DNA of 64,000 nt from Devosia psychrophila (GCF_000971275.1 NZ_LAPV01000056.1:1-64000); one strand, 5' to 3'. Numbered from the stretch's first letter, positions 53,190-62,697 are shown. The notes: generated by a model not told the origin, from the sequence alone. Program-made: numbers and translations.

Positions 53190-55343
53190 TCAGATGCTCC
53201 CGACCGTCTTGAGGCGGATGCGCGGATGCACTTCGTTCTGGCTCATCACTACGGTTTGCGGGCGGAACCGCTCGATGATCGAGCGGACATGTGGGCGGAT
53301 CGAGGGCGAGGTGATCAGGACGGGCAACTCGCCGGCCTGGGCCGCGCGCTCATAGCCCTGCTGGATGCCCGCGATGAACTGCTGCAGCTTGCTCGGCGCC
53401 ATGGCGAGGTGGCGGTTTTCGCCATCGCCGACCATGGCTTCGGCAAAGTCGCGTTCCCATGTCGGCGACAGGGTCAGTAGCGGCAGGTTGCCATCGGGGC
53501 CGAGATTGGCGGCGCAGATCTGACGGGCCAGGCGGCTGCGCACATGCTCGGCGATCATCTGCACGGTGCGGCCGGGGCCGGCGATTTCGGCAATGCCTTC
53601 GAGGATGGTCGAGAGATCGCGGATCGAGATGCGTTCAGCCAGCAGCGCCTGCAGCACCCGCTGCACGCCGGATACCGAGATCAGGCCCGGCACGATGTCT
53701 TCCACCAGCTTCTGCTGTTCCTTGGGCAGGCCGGACAGCAGCGACTGGACGTTGGCATAGCTCAACAAGTCGGAGACATTGCCCTTGAGCACTTCTGTGA
53801 GGTGGGTGGAAATCACCGTCGACGGGTCGATGATCGAGAGGCCGCGCAATTCGGCCTCGTCGCGCAGGGCGGGCTCGATCCAGGTGGCGGGCAGGCCGAA
53901 GGTTGGCTCGGTGGTGTGGGTGCCCGGCAGGTCGATCTGGTTGCCATAGGGATCCATGACCATCAACTGGTTGGCATAGATCTCGCCAGCGCCGGCTTCG
54001 ACTTCCTTGATGCGAACCTTGTAGACATTGGGCTCGAGCTGCATGTTGTCGAGGATGCGGACAGGCGGCATGACGAAACCAAGTTCGACCGCGAGCTGGC
54101 GGCGCAACGCCTTGATCTGCTCGGTGAGGCGGTCGCTGCCGTTCTCGTCTTCCTTGACGAGGCTCAGCAGGCCATAGCCCAGTTCGAGCTTGAGCTCGTC
54201 GATCTTGAGGCTGTCGGTGATCGGAGCTTCCGAATTCGCAGCATTGCCGGGAGCACCGGGGGCGCCGGGCATGCCGGGCTGGGCCTTGGCTGCCTTCTGG
54301 ATGTCCTCTTCGGCCTTCCTAGCGTCCTTGGCGACGGCAGCGCGCCAGGCCAAGTAGCCGACGCCGCCGGCCAGAGCCACGAATGGGATGAACGGCATGC
54401 CGGGCATGAAGGCCAGCGCGACCATCACGGCCGAGGACATGCCAAGAGCACGCGGATAGCCGGTGAACTGGGCCGAGAGGGCCTTGTCGGCAGAACCGGT
54501 GACGCCAGATTTGGAAACGAGGATACCGGCGGCGGTCGAGACGATCAGCGCCGGGATCTGGGAGACGAGGCCGTCGCCGATGGTCAGCAGGGTATAAACG
54601 TTGCCGGCTTCCTGGAAGGAAAGGCCTTCCTGCATCATGCCGATCAGCATGCCGGCCGACACATTGATGAAGGTGATGATCAGGCCGGCGATGGCGTCGC
54701 CGCGCACGAACTTGGACGCACCGTCCATGTTACCGAAAAAGGCGCTTTCGCCTTCCAGCTCGGCACGACGCTTCTTGGCGGAATCTTCATCGATCAGCCC
54801 GGCGCTGAGGTCGGCGTCGATGGCCATCTGCTTGCCGGGCATGGCGTCGAGGCTGAAGCGAGCGGCCACTTCGGCGATACGACCAGAACCCTTGGTGATG
54901 ACGATGAAGTTCACGATGACGAGGATGATAAAGATCACCACGCCGATGACGAAATTGCCGCGCGTCACGAAATTGCCGAAGGCCTCGATGACGTGACCAG
55001 CCGCGGCGGTGCCGTTATGGCCTTCGGAGAGTATCAGGCGGGTGGTGGCAAGGTTGAGGCCCAGCCGCAGCATGGTGGCGATCAGCAGCACGGTCGGGAA
55101 GGACGAGAATTCGAGCGGCTTCTGGATAAACAGCGCCGTCATCAGGATCATCACCGAAAAGACGATGGAAATCGCCAGCAGCCCATCCACCAGGAGCGGC
55201 GGCAACGGCACGATGAGGATGACGATGAGGCCCATGACACCAACGGCCAGGGCGATGTCGCCCGAGCGCATGATGTCGAGGACCGACCCGACGGAAGGAA
55301 TCTTGAAGGCAGGACGCGCGGCGTTGTTCGGTAGGTCTGTCAT
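53190..55343 (-). CDS. flhA: flagellar biosynthesis protein FlhA
   Basis: This is a core membrane component of the flagellar type III export gate, 717 residues. The N-terminal half has about eight membrane segments, and the family signature between segments 4 and 5 runs from GSGRIAEVAARFSLDAMPGK to QMAIDADLSAGLID. The C-terminal half is the cytoplasmic nonamer-forming domain that docks export chaperones. It is preceded by flbD and followed by a phosphotransferase-like gene. Confidence 0.97.
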   Translation of the reverse strand: MTDLPNNAARPAFKIPSVGSVLDIMRSGDIALAVGVMGLIVILIVPLPPLLVDGLLAISIVFSVMILMTALFIQKPLEFSSFPTVLLIATMLRLGLNLATTRLILSEGHNGTAAAGHVIEAFGNFVTRGNFVIGVVIFIILVIVNFIVITKGSGRIAEVAARFSLDAMPGKQMAIDADLSAGLIDEDSAKKRRAELEGESAFFGNMDGASKFVRGDAIAGLIITFINVSAGMLIGMMQEGLSFQEAGNVYTLLTIGDGLVSQIPALIVSTAAGILVSKSGVTGSADKALSAQFTGYPRALGMSSAVMVALAFMPGMPFIPFVALAGGVGYLAWRAAVAKDARKAEEDIQKAAKAQPGMPGAPGAPGNAANSEAPITDSLKIDELKLELGYGLLSLVKEDENGSDRLTEQIKALRRQLAVELGFVMPPVRILDNMQLEPNVYKVRIKEVEAGAGEIYANQLMVMDPYGNQIDLPGTHTTEPTFGLPATWIEPALRDEAELRGLSIIDPSTVISTHLTEVLKGNVSDLLSYANVQSLLSGLPKEQQKLVEDIVPGLISVSGVQRVLQALLAERISIRDLSTILEGIAEIAGPGRTVQMIAEHVRSRLARQICAANLGPDGNLPLLTLSPTWERDFAEAMVGDGENRHLAMAPSKLQQFIAGIQQGYERAAQAGELPVLITSPSIRPHVRSIIERFRPQTVVMSQNEVHPRIRLKTVGSI

Positions 55344-55371
55344 ATAGGGGTCCGAAGACTAGAGAGTCGGG

Positions 55372-56739
55372 TCAGGCTACGGAGCGGCGTTCGCCGGGAT
55401 CGGGTACAGGGGTACCCTCGTCGGAATACTGGTTCAGCTTGTTTCTGAGCGTCCGGATGGAAATGCCCAGGATATTTGCGGCATGGGTACGATTGCCGAA
55501 CGTGTGGTCAAGCGTATCGAGGATCAGGTCGCGTTCGACATCGGCCACGGTGCGGCCAACCAGCGCTGCCGACATGGTCTGGGCGGTCTGGGCCAGTTGC
55601 GCTGAAAGCGAATGCGTCGAGGCCGCTTCGGTCAGGCCCATGCCGTCGGGCAAGACGATTGCGTCCGGCCCGATGATGTCGTCCGACGACAGCAGCACGG
55701 CCCGATGCAGGGTGTTTTCCAGCTCGCGCACGTTGCCGGGCCACGGGGCCTTGAGCAAGGCAGCGCGGGCGTCGGCCGACAGTTCGCGCGGCGGCAGGCC
55801 ATTGGCCTTGGAATATTTGGCGACGAAGTGCTCGGCCAGCACCGCGATATCGCCGGGACGATCGCGCAGCGGCGGCAGCTTGAGGTTGACGACGTTGAGG
55901 CGGAACAGCAGGTCTTCGCGGAAAGAACCTTCGCGCACGGCCTCGTTGAGGTTGCGGTTGGAGGTGGCGAGGATGCGGATATCGACCGGCACCGGCTTGC
56001 CACCGCCGACGCGGTCAATCAGGCGCTCCTGGATGGCGCGCAGCAGCTTGGCCTGCAGGCGCACGTCCATTTCGCTGATTTCGTCGAGCAGCAGGGTACC
56101 GCCAGAGGCTTCTTCGAACTTGCCGATGCGGCGGGCGATGGCGCCGGTGAACGCACCCTTCTCATGGCCGAACAGCTCGCTCTCGAGCAGGGCTTCCGGA
56201 ATGGCGGCGCAGTTGACCGAGATGAACGGCTTGTTGGCACGCTTACTGCGGGCGTGGACGTATTTGGCGATGACTTCCTTTCCGGTGCCGCTTTCGCCGG
56301 TGATCAGGATCGAGGCGTCGGAGCCGGCGATCTGGTCGGCCATCTTGACGACGCGTTCCATGGCGGGGTCGCGGAACAGGAAATCGGTGGACTCGCGGGT
56401 GACGGCGGCGATGACGGCTGCGATCAGTTCGGCATCGGGGGGCAGGGGGATATATTCCTTGGCACCGGCGCGGATGGCGTTGACGGCTGCTGCGGCATTG
56501 GCTTCGACGCCGCAGGCCACCACCGGAATGGCGATGCGCTCGGCTTCGAGGCCGGCGATCAGGCCGGCGATATCCATCACGACATCGACCAGCAGCAAGT
56601 CGGCGCCACGTCCGGCGCGCAGGGCTGCCAGCGCGATCTCGACCGATGGCGCATGGGCAACCTTGGCCCCACCATTCATCGCCATCTTGGTGGCTTCGCT
56701 GAGTTGGCCCTCGAGGGCTCCGACGATGAGCAGACGCAT
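55372..56739 (-). CDS. flbD: sigma-54 activator FlbD (flagellar)
   Basis: This encodes 455 residues: a receiver-like domain, an AAA+ sigma-54 activation domain and a Fis-type helix-turn-helix. The AAA+ part has Walker A ITGESGTGKE, the sigma-contact loop GAFTGA and Walker B GGTLLLDEISEM. The C-terminus reads LDHTFGNRTHAANILGISIR. The receiver lacks the acidic pair after its first strand (IVGALEG), so control by ordinary phosphorylation is doubtful. Flagellar context and the order fliN-flbD-flhA support the name. GGAGG precedes the ATG. Confidence 0.92.
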   Translation of the reverse strand: MRLLIVGALEGQLSEATKMAMNGGAKVAHAPSVEIALAALRAGRGADLLLVDVVMDIAGLIAGLEAERIAIPVVACGVEANAAAAVNAIRAGAKEYIPLPPDAELIAAVIAAVTRESTDFLFRDPAMERVVKMADQIAGSDASILITGESGTGKEVIAKYVHARSKRANKPFISVNCAAIPEALLESELFGHEKGAFTGAIARRIGKFEEASGGTLLLDEISEMDVRLQAKLLRAIQERLIDRVGGGKPVPVDIRILATSNRNLNEAVREGSFREDLLFRLNVVNLKLPPLRDRPGDIAVLAEHFVAKYSKANGLPPRELSADARAALLKAPWPGNVRELENTLHRAVLLSSDDIIGPDAIVLPDGMGLTEAASTHSLSAQLAQTAQTMSAALVGRTVADVERDLILDTLDHTFGNRTHAANILGISIRTLRNKLNQYSDEGTPVPDPGERRSVA

Positions 56740-56750
56740 CCTGGCCTCCC

Positions 56751-57098
56751 TTACTGTGGTTTGATGATTTCGGTCATGGTGACGCCGAGCTTGTTCTCGA
56801 CGAGGACGATTTCACCACGCGCCACGAGGCGCTCGTTGATGAAGATCTCGACCGCCTCGCCGACCTGGCGATCCAGTTCGATGACGGTGCCGGTATCGAG
56901 CCGCAGCAATTCCGAAACCGGCATCTTGGTGCGGCCGAGCACGACCGAAACGCGGACATGCACGTCGAACACGGCTTCGAGGTCGCCGGCGGTGCGTTCG
57001 ACATGGCCGACGGGGCCATCAGCGCGATTGGGGGCGAGCATTTCCTCGAAGGAAATTTCCTCGGTTCCGGCGACGTCGTTTGGATCGGAAGCGCTCAA
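56751..57098 (-). CDS. fliN: flagellar motor switch protein FliN
   Basis: This encodes 115 residues that end in the SpoA/C-ring domain (VFDVHVRVSVVLGRTKMPVS, then LDTGTVIELDRQVGEAVEIF). The start is a TTG that overlaps the fliH stop codon, with GGAGAG six bases upstream inside fliH; the longer frame upstream is fliH sequence in another register. FliN forms the base of the C-ring with FliM and FliG. The acidic N-terminus (EEISFEEMLA) is short. Confidence 0.92.
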   Translation of the reverse strand: MSASDPNDVAGTEEISFEEMLAPNRADGPVGHVERTAGDLEAVFDVHVRVSVVLGRTKMPVSELLRLDTGTVIELDRQVGEAVEIFINERLVARGEIVLVENKLGVTMTEIIKPQ

Positions 57099-57769
57099 TG
57101 GCCGCTCTCCTGTTGCTTGGCCTGGCCGCTGGTGGCGGCGAGATAGGCTGAAATCTTGCTGTCGATGTCCTTGGAGACGGCGCCGATGTCGCGCACCAGG
57201 CCCCCGTCGACCCATTCGAGCCGACCGTCGCCAAGGCGGATGTCGGGATCGCCCATCACGACGAGACGCCCGGCAAAGCCCGAGGTCTGCATGTGGGCAG
57301 TGGCGATGTCGCGGATGCCGTCAGCAATGGCAGGATTGCAGCGGACCACCAGATGTGGCACGCCGCTGAGGTTCTGCATGCATTCGGCGATCAGCGCGTC
57401 GAGTTCGAGCGTCGGGTAGCGGGCCAGCAGGTGCAGCGCCAGCTTGCGGCCGATGCTGCCCGCCAGCTCGACGGCCTCGCGGCGCACGTCGCGAGTGGCG
57501 TCATCCAGTGCTGCGGCCATTTCGGCCGTCTGGGTGGCGAGTGTTCCGGCGGCTGCGGCGAGCGTCTGTGCGGCGACGGCAGTGGCGTTGCGTTCGCCGG
57601 TCGCGACGCCCTCGGAATAGGCTTCCTCGCGCGCCTGGGCGATCAGCTGGGCCACCAGGTCTTCGGGCACCATGGGAGTGGGCGGCGCTGACGTGACTGC
57701 AGCTGCGGCCGTCACGGGGCGGCTGGCAAGATCGAGATCGAAGGTGAAGCGGGCGTGGGAGGAGGCCAT
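57095..57769 (-). CDS. fliH: flagellar assembly protein FliH-like
   Basis: This encodes 224 residues. An Ala-rich N-terminal part precedes a helical stretch with an AQAREEAYSEGVATGERNAT-type glycine pattern, as in the FliH/HrpE family. The C-terminal half resembles V-type ATPase subunit E (LALHLLARYPTLELDALIAE). FliH anchors the FliI ATPase to the C-ring. It overlaps fliN by four bases and starts three bases after the fliG stop. Confidence 0.85.
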   Translation of the reverse strand: MASSHARFTFDLDLASRPVTAAAAVTSAPPTPMVPEDLVAQLIAQAREEAYSEGVATGERNATAVAAQTLAAAAGTLATQTAEMAAALDDATRDVRREAVELAGSIGRKLALHLLARYPTLELDALIAECMQNLSGVPHLVVRCNPAIADGIRDIATAHMQTSGFAGRLVVMGDPDIRLGDGRLEWVDGGLVRDIGAVSKDIDSKISAYLAATSGQAKQQESGH

Positions 57770-57772
57770 GGG

Positions 57773-58849
57773 CTACGCCACCATCTGATCGTCGGACTTG
57801 GACTTGAGGATGACGATGTCGCCCTTGGCTGCGAGATCCTTGGCCGTCGAGACCATGCGGCCCTGGGCTTCGTCGACATCCTTGAGGCGGACCGGCCCCA
57901 TGACTTCCATGTCGTCCTTGAGCAGCTTCGCCGTGCGGGCGGACATGTTGTTGAAGAAGGATTCCTTCACCTGATCGTTGGCGCCCTTGAGGGCCATGGC
58001 CAGGTCCTTCTTGTCCATCTTGGTGAGTAGGGTCTGGATCGCGGAAGACTCCAGCTTGGCCAGATCCTCGAAGGTGAACATCAGCGACTTGATGCGCTCG
58101 GCGTCGTCGCGATTGTGCTCTTCGAGTGTGGTGATGAAGCGAGCCTCGGTCTGGCGATCGAAGCTGTTGAAGATTTCGGCCATCTGCTCATGGCTGTCGC
58201 GGCGCTTGGAATGATTGAGTGTCGACATGAATTCGGTGCGCAGGGTGGTCTCGATCTTTTCGAGGATTTCCTTCTGCACCGGGTCGAGACCTAGCATGCG
58301 CTGCACCACCTCCATGGCCAGTTCTTCAGGCAGCACCGCCAGCACCTGCGACGCGTGGTCGGTAGCGATCTTGGAGAGCACCACAGCAATGGTCTGCGGA
58401 TATTCGTTCTTGAGATAGGCAGCCAGCACGTCGGCCTGCACGTTGCTCAGCTTTTCCCACATGTTGCGGCCGGCCGGGCCACGGATCTCTTCCATGATGG
58501 AATCGACCTTGTCCTGGCTCAGGAAGCTCAGAAGCAGGCGCTCGGTGCTGTCAGTGTTGCCCGATAGTGAACCGTTGGACGAAACCGTAGTCACGAATTC
58601 GATCATCAAGTCGTCGAGCATTTCCTGGGTGATCGGGCCAAGACGGACCATGGCGCGGCTCAGCTGCTTGATTTCGAGTTCGTCCAGCTCGTCAAAGATC
58701 GGCTTGCCGTAGTCGGGGCCGAGGGCGAGCATCAGCGCTGCGGCTTTTTCGTCGCCGGTGAGGACGCGATTGGCAGCGCTGTCGCCGACAATGAGCCGCT
58801 TGGCGCCAGTGGCGTCGGGTGGGTTTGCGGATTGGGAAACTAGTGACAT
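57773..58849 (-). CDS. fliG: flagellar motor switch protein FliG
   Basis: This is the torque-generating switch protein, 358 residues. The three FliG domains are recognisable, from [20 protein letters not shown] near the N-terminus, through the middle [29 protein letters not shown] region, to the C-terminal [17 protein letters not shown]-like stretch ([14 protein letters not shown]) whose charged residues face the stator. It follows fliF after five bases. Confidence 0.96.
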   Translation of the reverse strand: MSLVSQSANPPDATGAKRLIVGDSAANRVLTGDEKAAALMLALGPDYGKPIFDELDELEIKQLSRAMVRLGPITQEMLDDLMIEFVTTVSSNGSLSGNTDSTERLLLSFLSQDKVDSIMEEIRGPAGRNMWEKLSNVQADVLAAYLKNEYPQTIAVVLSKIATDHASQVLAVLPEELAMEVVQRMLGLDPVQKEILEKIETTLRTEFMSTLNHSKRRDSHEQMAEIFNSFDRQTEARFITTLEEHNRDDAERIKSLMFTFEDLAKLESSAIQTLLTKMDKKDLAMALKGANDQVKESFFNNMSARTAKLLKDDMEVMGPVRLKDVDEAQGRMVSTAKDLAAKGDIVILKSKSDDQMVA

Positions 58850-58854
58850 CGGGG

Positions 58855-60498
58855 TTACGCCGCCGCACTACCCAGCCAGTCGCGCACGATCAATGCGGCC
58901 TGGCGGGGGTTTTCTTCGACGAGAATACCGACGGTCTTCAGAGTTTGGAGCTGGGTCTCGCCCATGGACTTGGCATTGGCCACCCAGGCCGGGGTCTTGT
59001 CGCGAGCCTCTTCTATTTCGGCGATGACCTGGCCGTCGGCGCTCAGCACGCCGTGATGACCGAGTTCGGCCGCAGGCGGCAGAGCCAATGCCTGAGTTTC
59101 GGGGCTCAGGGCCTTCTTGATCAGCGGACGCATGACGAAGAACACCAGTGCCAAGGCGATCAGCAGGGTCACGGCCATTTCGGCACCGTTCATCAGGTCG
59201 TCGCGGGTAAAGTCGAGCAGGCCACCAGCGGCATCGGTGCCCGGCGCGGCCAGCTCAGGCCGCTCGGCAAACTGCATGTTGACGACTTCGACGCTGTCGC
59301 CGCGGGTTTCCGAAAAACCGACGGCGGAACGTACCAGGGTCAGGATTTGAGCGACTTCATCGGCGCTGCGCGGCGTATAGGTCGCGGTACCGGACGGGTC
59401 GGTGACATAGACACCGTCGACCACGACCGCGACCGACAGGCGCTTGACCGAACCGGCTTCGGTGACGGCGGTCTGCGTAGTCTTGGAAATTTCGTAGTTG
59501 GTGACTTCTTCGCTGGAGGTGCCCTGTTCGGTTGCGCCGCCCGAGCCAACGTTCTGGCTGGCGCCGGGCAGTTCATTGGCGACAGTGACCTGCCCGTTTG
59601 CTCCGCCGGTCAGGTTTTCCGTCTCGCGCACTTGGCTGGAGCGGACGACCTGGCTTTCAGGGTCGAACTTTTCCTCGGTGGTGGTGGAGCGGTTGAAGTC
59701 GATCTCGGCTGATACTTCGACGCGAGCACGGCCGGGCCCAACGACATTGGCCAGCATGTCCTCGACGCGGGTGCGCAGGCGGTTTTCGTAGCCGAGGGTG
59801 CGTTCAGCGGCGTCGCCGGCCAGGGCGCCCTGTGCGTCGTCGTCGGTGCCAGAAGCGAGCAAGTTGCCCTGATCATCGACGATCGAGACGCGGGCCGGGG
59901 TCAGGCCTTCGATGGCTGACGCCACGAGGTGCTGGATGGCGCGGATTTCGCCGTTGCCGAGTTCGCCACGAACCGACAGCACGATGGAGGCGGATGGATC
60001 GGTCTTTTCGCGGCGGAACAGTTCGCGCTCGGGCAGCACCAGGTGGACGCGGGCGGACTTGATGCGGTTGAGCGAGCCGATGGTGCGGGCCAGCTCGCCC
60101 TCGAGCGCGCGCACGTTGTTCAGGTTCTGCACGAAGCTCGTCGCACCGAGCGTAGACTGCTGGTCGAAGATTTCATAACCGACCTGGCCGCGCGTCGGCA
60201 GGCCTGAGCCGGCCAGCGTCATGCGGGTGGTGGTGATATCGTCGCGCGGGATGAGAATGGTGTCGCCATCGCCGCGCAGTTCATAGGCGATGTTGAGGGT
60301 CTGCAGTTCGGTGACGATGGCCGAGGAATCTTCAAGGCTGAGCCCGGTATACAGCGGCGCCAGGTTGGGAGCCTGCGCGCGTGTGATAAGAAAGCCGAAG
60401 AAGCCCAGCATAAGCACGGCGACGACCGCCATCGCTGCCAGACGAGGCAGGCCTATCCGGCTGATCAGCTGCGAGAAGTTTTCCACGCCGGTACTCAA
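58855..60498 (-). CDS. fliF: flagellar MS-ring protein FliF
   Basis: This is the membrane ring that nucleates the basal body, 547 residues. It has two membrane segments ([18 protein letters not shown], near residue 20, and [20 protein letters not shown], near residue 450) and the ring-building domain between them, including [16 protein letters not shown] and [19 protein letters not shown]. The cytoplasmic C-terminal tail binds FliG. The start is a TTG; a GTG four codons later is possible. It heads the flagellar operon, with a CtrA-like box about 70 bases upstream. Confidence 0.95.
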   Translation of the reverse strand: MSTGVENFSQLISRIGLPRLAAMAVVAVLMLGFFGFLITRAQAPNLAPLYTGLSLEDSSAIVTELQTLNIAYELRGDGDTILIPRDDITTTRMTLAGSGLPTRGQVGYEIFDQQSTLGATSFVQNLNNVRALEGELARTIGSLNRIKSARVHLVLPERELFRREKTDPSASIVLSVRGELGNGEIRAIQHLVASAIEGLTPARVSIVDDQGNLLASGTDDDAQGALAGDAAERTLGYENRLRTRVEDMLANVVGPGRARVEVSAEIDFNRSTTTEEKFDPESQVVRSSQVRETENLTGGANGQVTVANELPGASQNVGSGGATEQGTSSEEVTNYEISKTTQTAVTEAGSVKRLSVAVVVDGVYVTDPSGTATYTPRSADEVAQILTLVRSAVGFSETRGDSVEVVNMQFAERPELAAPGTDAAGGLLDFTRDDLMNGAEMAVTLLIALALVFFVMRPLIKKALSPETQALALPPAAELGHHGVLSADGQVIAEIEEARDKTPAWVANAKSMGETQLQTLKTVGILVEENPRQAALIVRDWLGSAAA

Positions 60499-60566
60499 TT
60501 CGAAGGTAGACCATGCCGACGCAAACGCACGTGGAGGCCGCTGGGCAAAAATTACCTACCTGATGG

Positions 60567-60582
60567 TAAACAATGTCTTAAC
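60567..60582 (-). promoter_or_regulatory. CtrA-like box upstream of fliF
   Basis: The + strand reads TAAA, seven bases, then TTAAC, one mismatch from the CtrA consensus TTAA-N7-TTAAC. It lies about 70 bases from the fliF start. In Caulobacter the fliF operon is a CtrA-controlled class II flagellar operon. Binding is inferred from the pattern only. Confidence 0.5.
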
Positions 60583-60645
60583 TCCCCGTTGCAGTTTGCA
60601 AATTCCGGCAAAAAATGCCGGGGAGAGTGTGGAAAGGATGAACAA

Positions 60646-61262
60646 ATGTTCAAACTTCTGGGACGAACCACGTCGATCAATGTGCGCAAGGTTCTGTGGG
60701 CGCTCGATGAGTTGAATATGGCCTACGAACGGGAGGACTGGGGACTCCCCATTCGCGATCCCAAAACACCCGAATTCAAGGCCCTAAATCCCAATGCGCA
60801 GGTTCCGGTTTTGATCGAGGGTAAGTTCGTGCTGTGGGAGAGCAATGCGATCCTGATTTATCTGGCCGGGCGGGAGGGGAGGCTGCTCCCCGGTCAGTTG
60901 CAGCAGCGAGCGCTGGCGTTGCAATGGCTGGGCTGGCAGGCGGCCGAACTCAATCCGCCGTGGGGCTATGCGGTGAATGCGCTGATCCGAAAGACGCCGG
61001 GTTACGACGATGCGGCCAAGATCGCCGAGTCGATGGCGAAGTGGGGCGCCAAGATGGAGATTTTGGAGGCACACCTGGCGCGGGGTGAGGCTTTGTGGCG
61101 GGGGACGAGTTTACCATTGCCGATATTTCGCTAGGGCTGTCGATCCATCGCTGGATATCGATCTCGGCGGAGAAACCGGTGTTGCCGACTGTTGAGCAGT
61201 ATTATGGGCGGCTGATGAGGCGGGAAGCCGGGGCGCGGTGGATGGGGCCGATGACACCATAA
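60646..61262 (+). pseudogene. glutathione S-transferase gene with a frameshift
   Basis: The N-terminal frame encodes MFKLLGRTTSINVRKVLWAL and the glutathione-binding NPNAQVPVLI and LWESNAILIYLA. It runs out at 61134, but the typical helix GDEFTIADISLGLSIHRW continues in the next frame from 61104 to a stop at 61260. The two frames join at a run of five G residues (61100-61104); one more G would restore an intact protein of about 205 residues. It is either a real inactivation or a sequencing error. Confidence 0.85.
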
Positions 61263-61267
61263 GGAAG

Positions 61268-61391
61268 AATACCCCCATCTAGCCTCCCCCTGAAAAGGCG
61301 GAGGAATTCCATCGAGCTTTTGGCCCGATGGCGCGGCACCCACAGAAGGAACTCCTCCCCCTGATCAGGGGGAGGCTGGGTGGGGGTATCC
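61268..61391. repeat. interspersed palindromic repeat, copy E
   Basis: The left arm ATACCCCCATCTAGCCTCCC and the right arm GAGGCTGGGTGGGGGTAT flank a spacer of about 70 bases. It shares its left half with copy C and part of its spacer with copy A (GAGCTTTTGGC). It lies directly after the frameshifted glutathione transferase gene. Confidence 0.85.
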
Positions 61392-61424
61392 GACGATGAC
61401 TCTTTCTGCCCTGCGGGACAGCAC

Positions 61425-61454
61425 AAAGCCCGCCAGGTTTCCCAGGCGGGCTTT
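61425..61454 (-). terminator. hairpin terminator of sciP, possibly bidirectional
   Basis: A perfect ten-base stem AAAGCCCGCC/GGCGGGCTTT with a ten-base loop lies 38 bases past the sciP stop. The symmetrical A and T ends allow function in both directions. Confidence 0.8.
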
Positions 61455-61492
61455 GAAATGTTACCTGACTGATGTCCGGCACGTCGAAGGGT

Positions 61493-61771
61493 TTAGCCCT
61501 CGCGGTAGTGCTGGATCCAGGTGGTGCGCAAACCAGCGAGGCCGTGTTTATCGATGGCGGCCTGCCAGTTCAGAAATTCATCGACGCTCAATGTGTAGCG
61601 GTCACAGGCCTCTTCGAGGCTTAGCAGCCCGCCGCGAACGGCAGCGACGACTTCGGCTTTGCGGCGGATGACCCACCTCCGCGTATTAGCGGGGGGAAGA
61701 TCTGCGATCGTGAGCGGACTTCCGTCCGGTCCGATAACGTACTTAACGCGAGGACGCATTTGTACGGTCAT
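61493..61771 (-). CDS. sciP: CtrA inhibitory protein SciP
   Basis: This 92-residue DUF1153 protein binds CtrA or CtrA-bound promoters and blocks CtrA-driven transcription in swarmer cells of Caulobacter. The family pattern is complete: KYVIGPDGSPLTIADLPPAN, RRWVIRRKAEVVAAVRGGLL, SLEEACDRYTLSVDEFLNWQ and GLAGLRTTWIQHYR, a helix-turn-helix fold. A CtrA-like box lies about 50 bases upstream. It sits beside flgD and fliK rather than near ctrA. Confidence 0.95.
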   Translation of the reverse strand: MTVQMRPRVKYVIGPDGSPLTIADLPPANTRRWVIRRKAEVVAAVRGGLLSLEEACDRYTLSVDEFLNWQAAIDKHGLAGLRTTWIQHYREG

Positions 61772-61822
61772 TTTACTCTCTACTCAAACCTGACCATATG
61801 ATGAGAGACTAGGCTAACGGCC

Positions 61823-61837
61823 TTAAAATTCGACTAA
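61823..61837 (-). promoter_or_regulatory. CtrA-like box upstream of sciP
   Basis: The + strand reads TTAA, AATTCGA, CTAA, one mismatch from TTAA-N7-TTAA. It is about 50 bases from the sciP start. In Caulobacter sciP is itself activated by CtrA, giving a negative feedback. Binding is inferred. Confidence 0.55.
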
Positions 61838-61907
61838 AGGGAAACTTACAACTGGTTAAGAATGGTCTTGGATTTCAAAGCGTTGATTCAAGTCTACCCA
61901 AAACAAG

Positions 61908-61931
61908 ACACCCCCGCGCTGGCGGGGGTGT
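61908..61931 (-). terminator. rho-independent terminator of flgD
   Basis: A ten-base stem ACACCCCCGC/GCGGGGGTGT with a four-base loop is followed on the minus strand by CTTGTTTT. It ends the flgD transcript before sciP. Confidence 0.82.
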
Positions 61932-61953
61932 GAGGACGTGAAACGACGCTCGA

Positions 61954-62685
61954 TCAAGCGGCTTTGTCGTCTTCTTCTTCCGTGTCTTCGGCGACCGCTG
62001 GCGTTGTCGGCTTGGGCACTGCCGTTACGTCGGGAACGCGCACGTCGGTCACGTCGGTAATGGTAACCTTGCGTGAGCCAACGGTTAGGATCGGAACGTC
62101 GCCGGTGAAATCGACGGCAGTCACCACGCCGATCGAGGCGGTGCTGATCTTGACGTCCTGGCCGTTGGAATCCTTACCCTGGATGTCGATAGTATAGACG
62201 CCGTTTGGCTTCATGGCACCGTCACTGCCCTTGCCGTCCCAGCGGAAGGTGCCGGGGCCCAGGGCCAGCGGGCCCGTCTGGTTGTAGACGATCTGCCCCT
62301 TGGCATCCTTGATGGTGATGGTCGCATTGGCGGCAGTTGCATCGGCGCTATAGGCCCAGAAGGCGGCGTTGGTGGAGCTGAGCTCGCCAGTCTTGCCCGA
62401 GGAAGTCACTTCCTTGCCGATGTAAGATACGGCATCGGATTTGGCGGTGTTCTGGCCGGACAGCATCAGCGTTTCGAGAAACTCATTGGTCTTGAGCTGC
62501 TGCTCGACGCCGGTGAATTGCACGAGTTGCTGGGTGAAGGCGTTGGTATCCATCGGATCCAGCGGATTCTGGTTCTTGAGCTGAGTGGTCAGGATGCTCA
62601 GGAAGGTATCGAAGTTGTCGGCGATGCCGGCTCGCGAGGTAGCCAACGCGCTGGTATTTGTTCCGGAAACGCTACTGACGGCCAT
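61954..62685 (-). CDS. flgD: flagellar hook assembly protein FlgD
   Basis: This encodes 243 residues. The N-terminal motif FLSILTTQLKNQNPLDPMDT is the FlgD hallmark, followed by NAFTQQLVQFTGVEQQLKTN. A FLIG/Ig-like capping domain (WDGKGSDGAMKPNGVYTIDI) follows, and an acidic tail (EDTEEEDDKAA) ends it. FlgD caps the growing hook. fliK lies 12 bases upstream in the same direction. Confidence 0.93.
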   Translation of the reverse strand: MAVSSVSGTNTSALATSRAGIADNFDTFLSILTTQLKNQNPLDPMDTNAFTQQLVQFTGVEQQLKTNEFLETLMLSGQNTAKSDAVSYIGKEVTSSGKTGELSSTNAAFWAYSADATAANATITIKDAKGQIVYNQTGPLALGPGTFRWDGKGSDGAMKPNGVYTIDIQGKDSNGQDVKISTASIGVVTAVDFTGDVPILTVGSRKVTITDVTDVRVPDVTAVPKPTTPAVAEDTEEEDDKAA

Positions 62686-62697
62686 GGTACCTACTCC

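Noticed and set aside
53544-55334. Long open frame on the + strand opposite flhA (596 codons)
   Set aside because: It is the reverse frame of a high-GC gene, with His/Asp/Gly-heavy low-complexity content and no motif. flhA on the minus strand is certain.
55612-57369. Long open frame on the + strand opposite flbD, fliN and fliH
   Set aside because: It crosses three real genes and has no recognisable domain.
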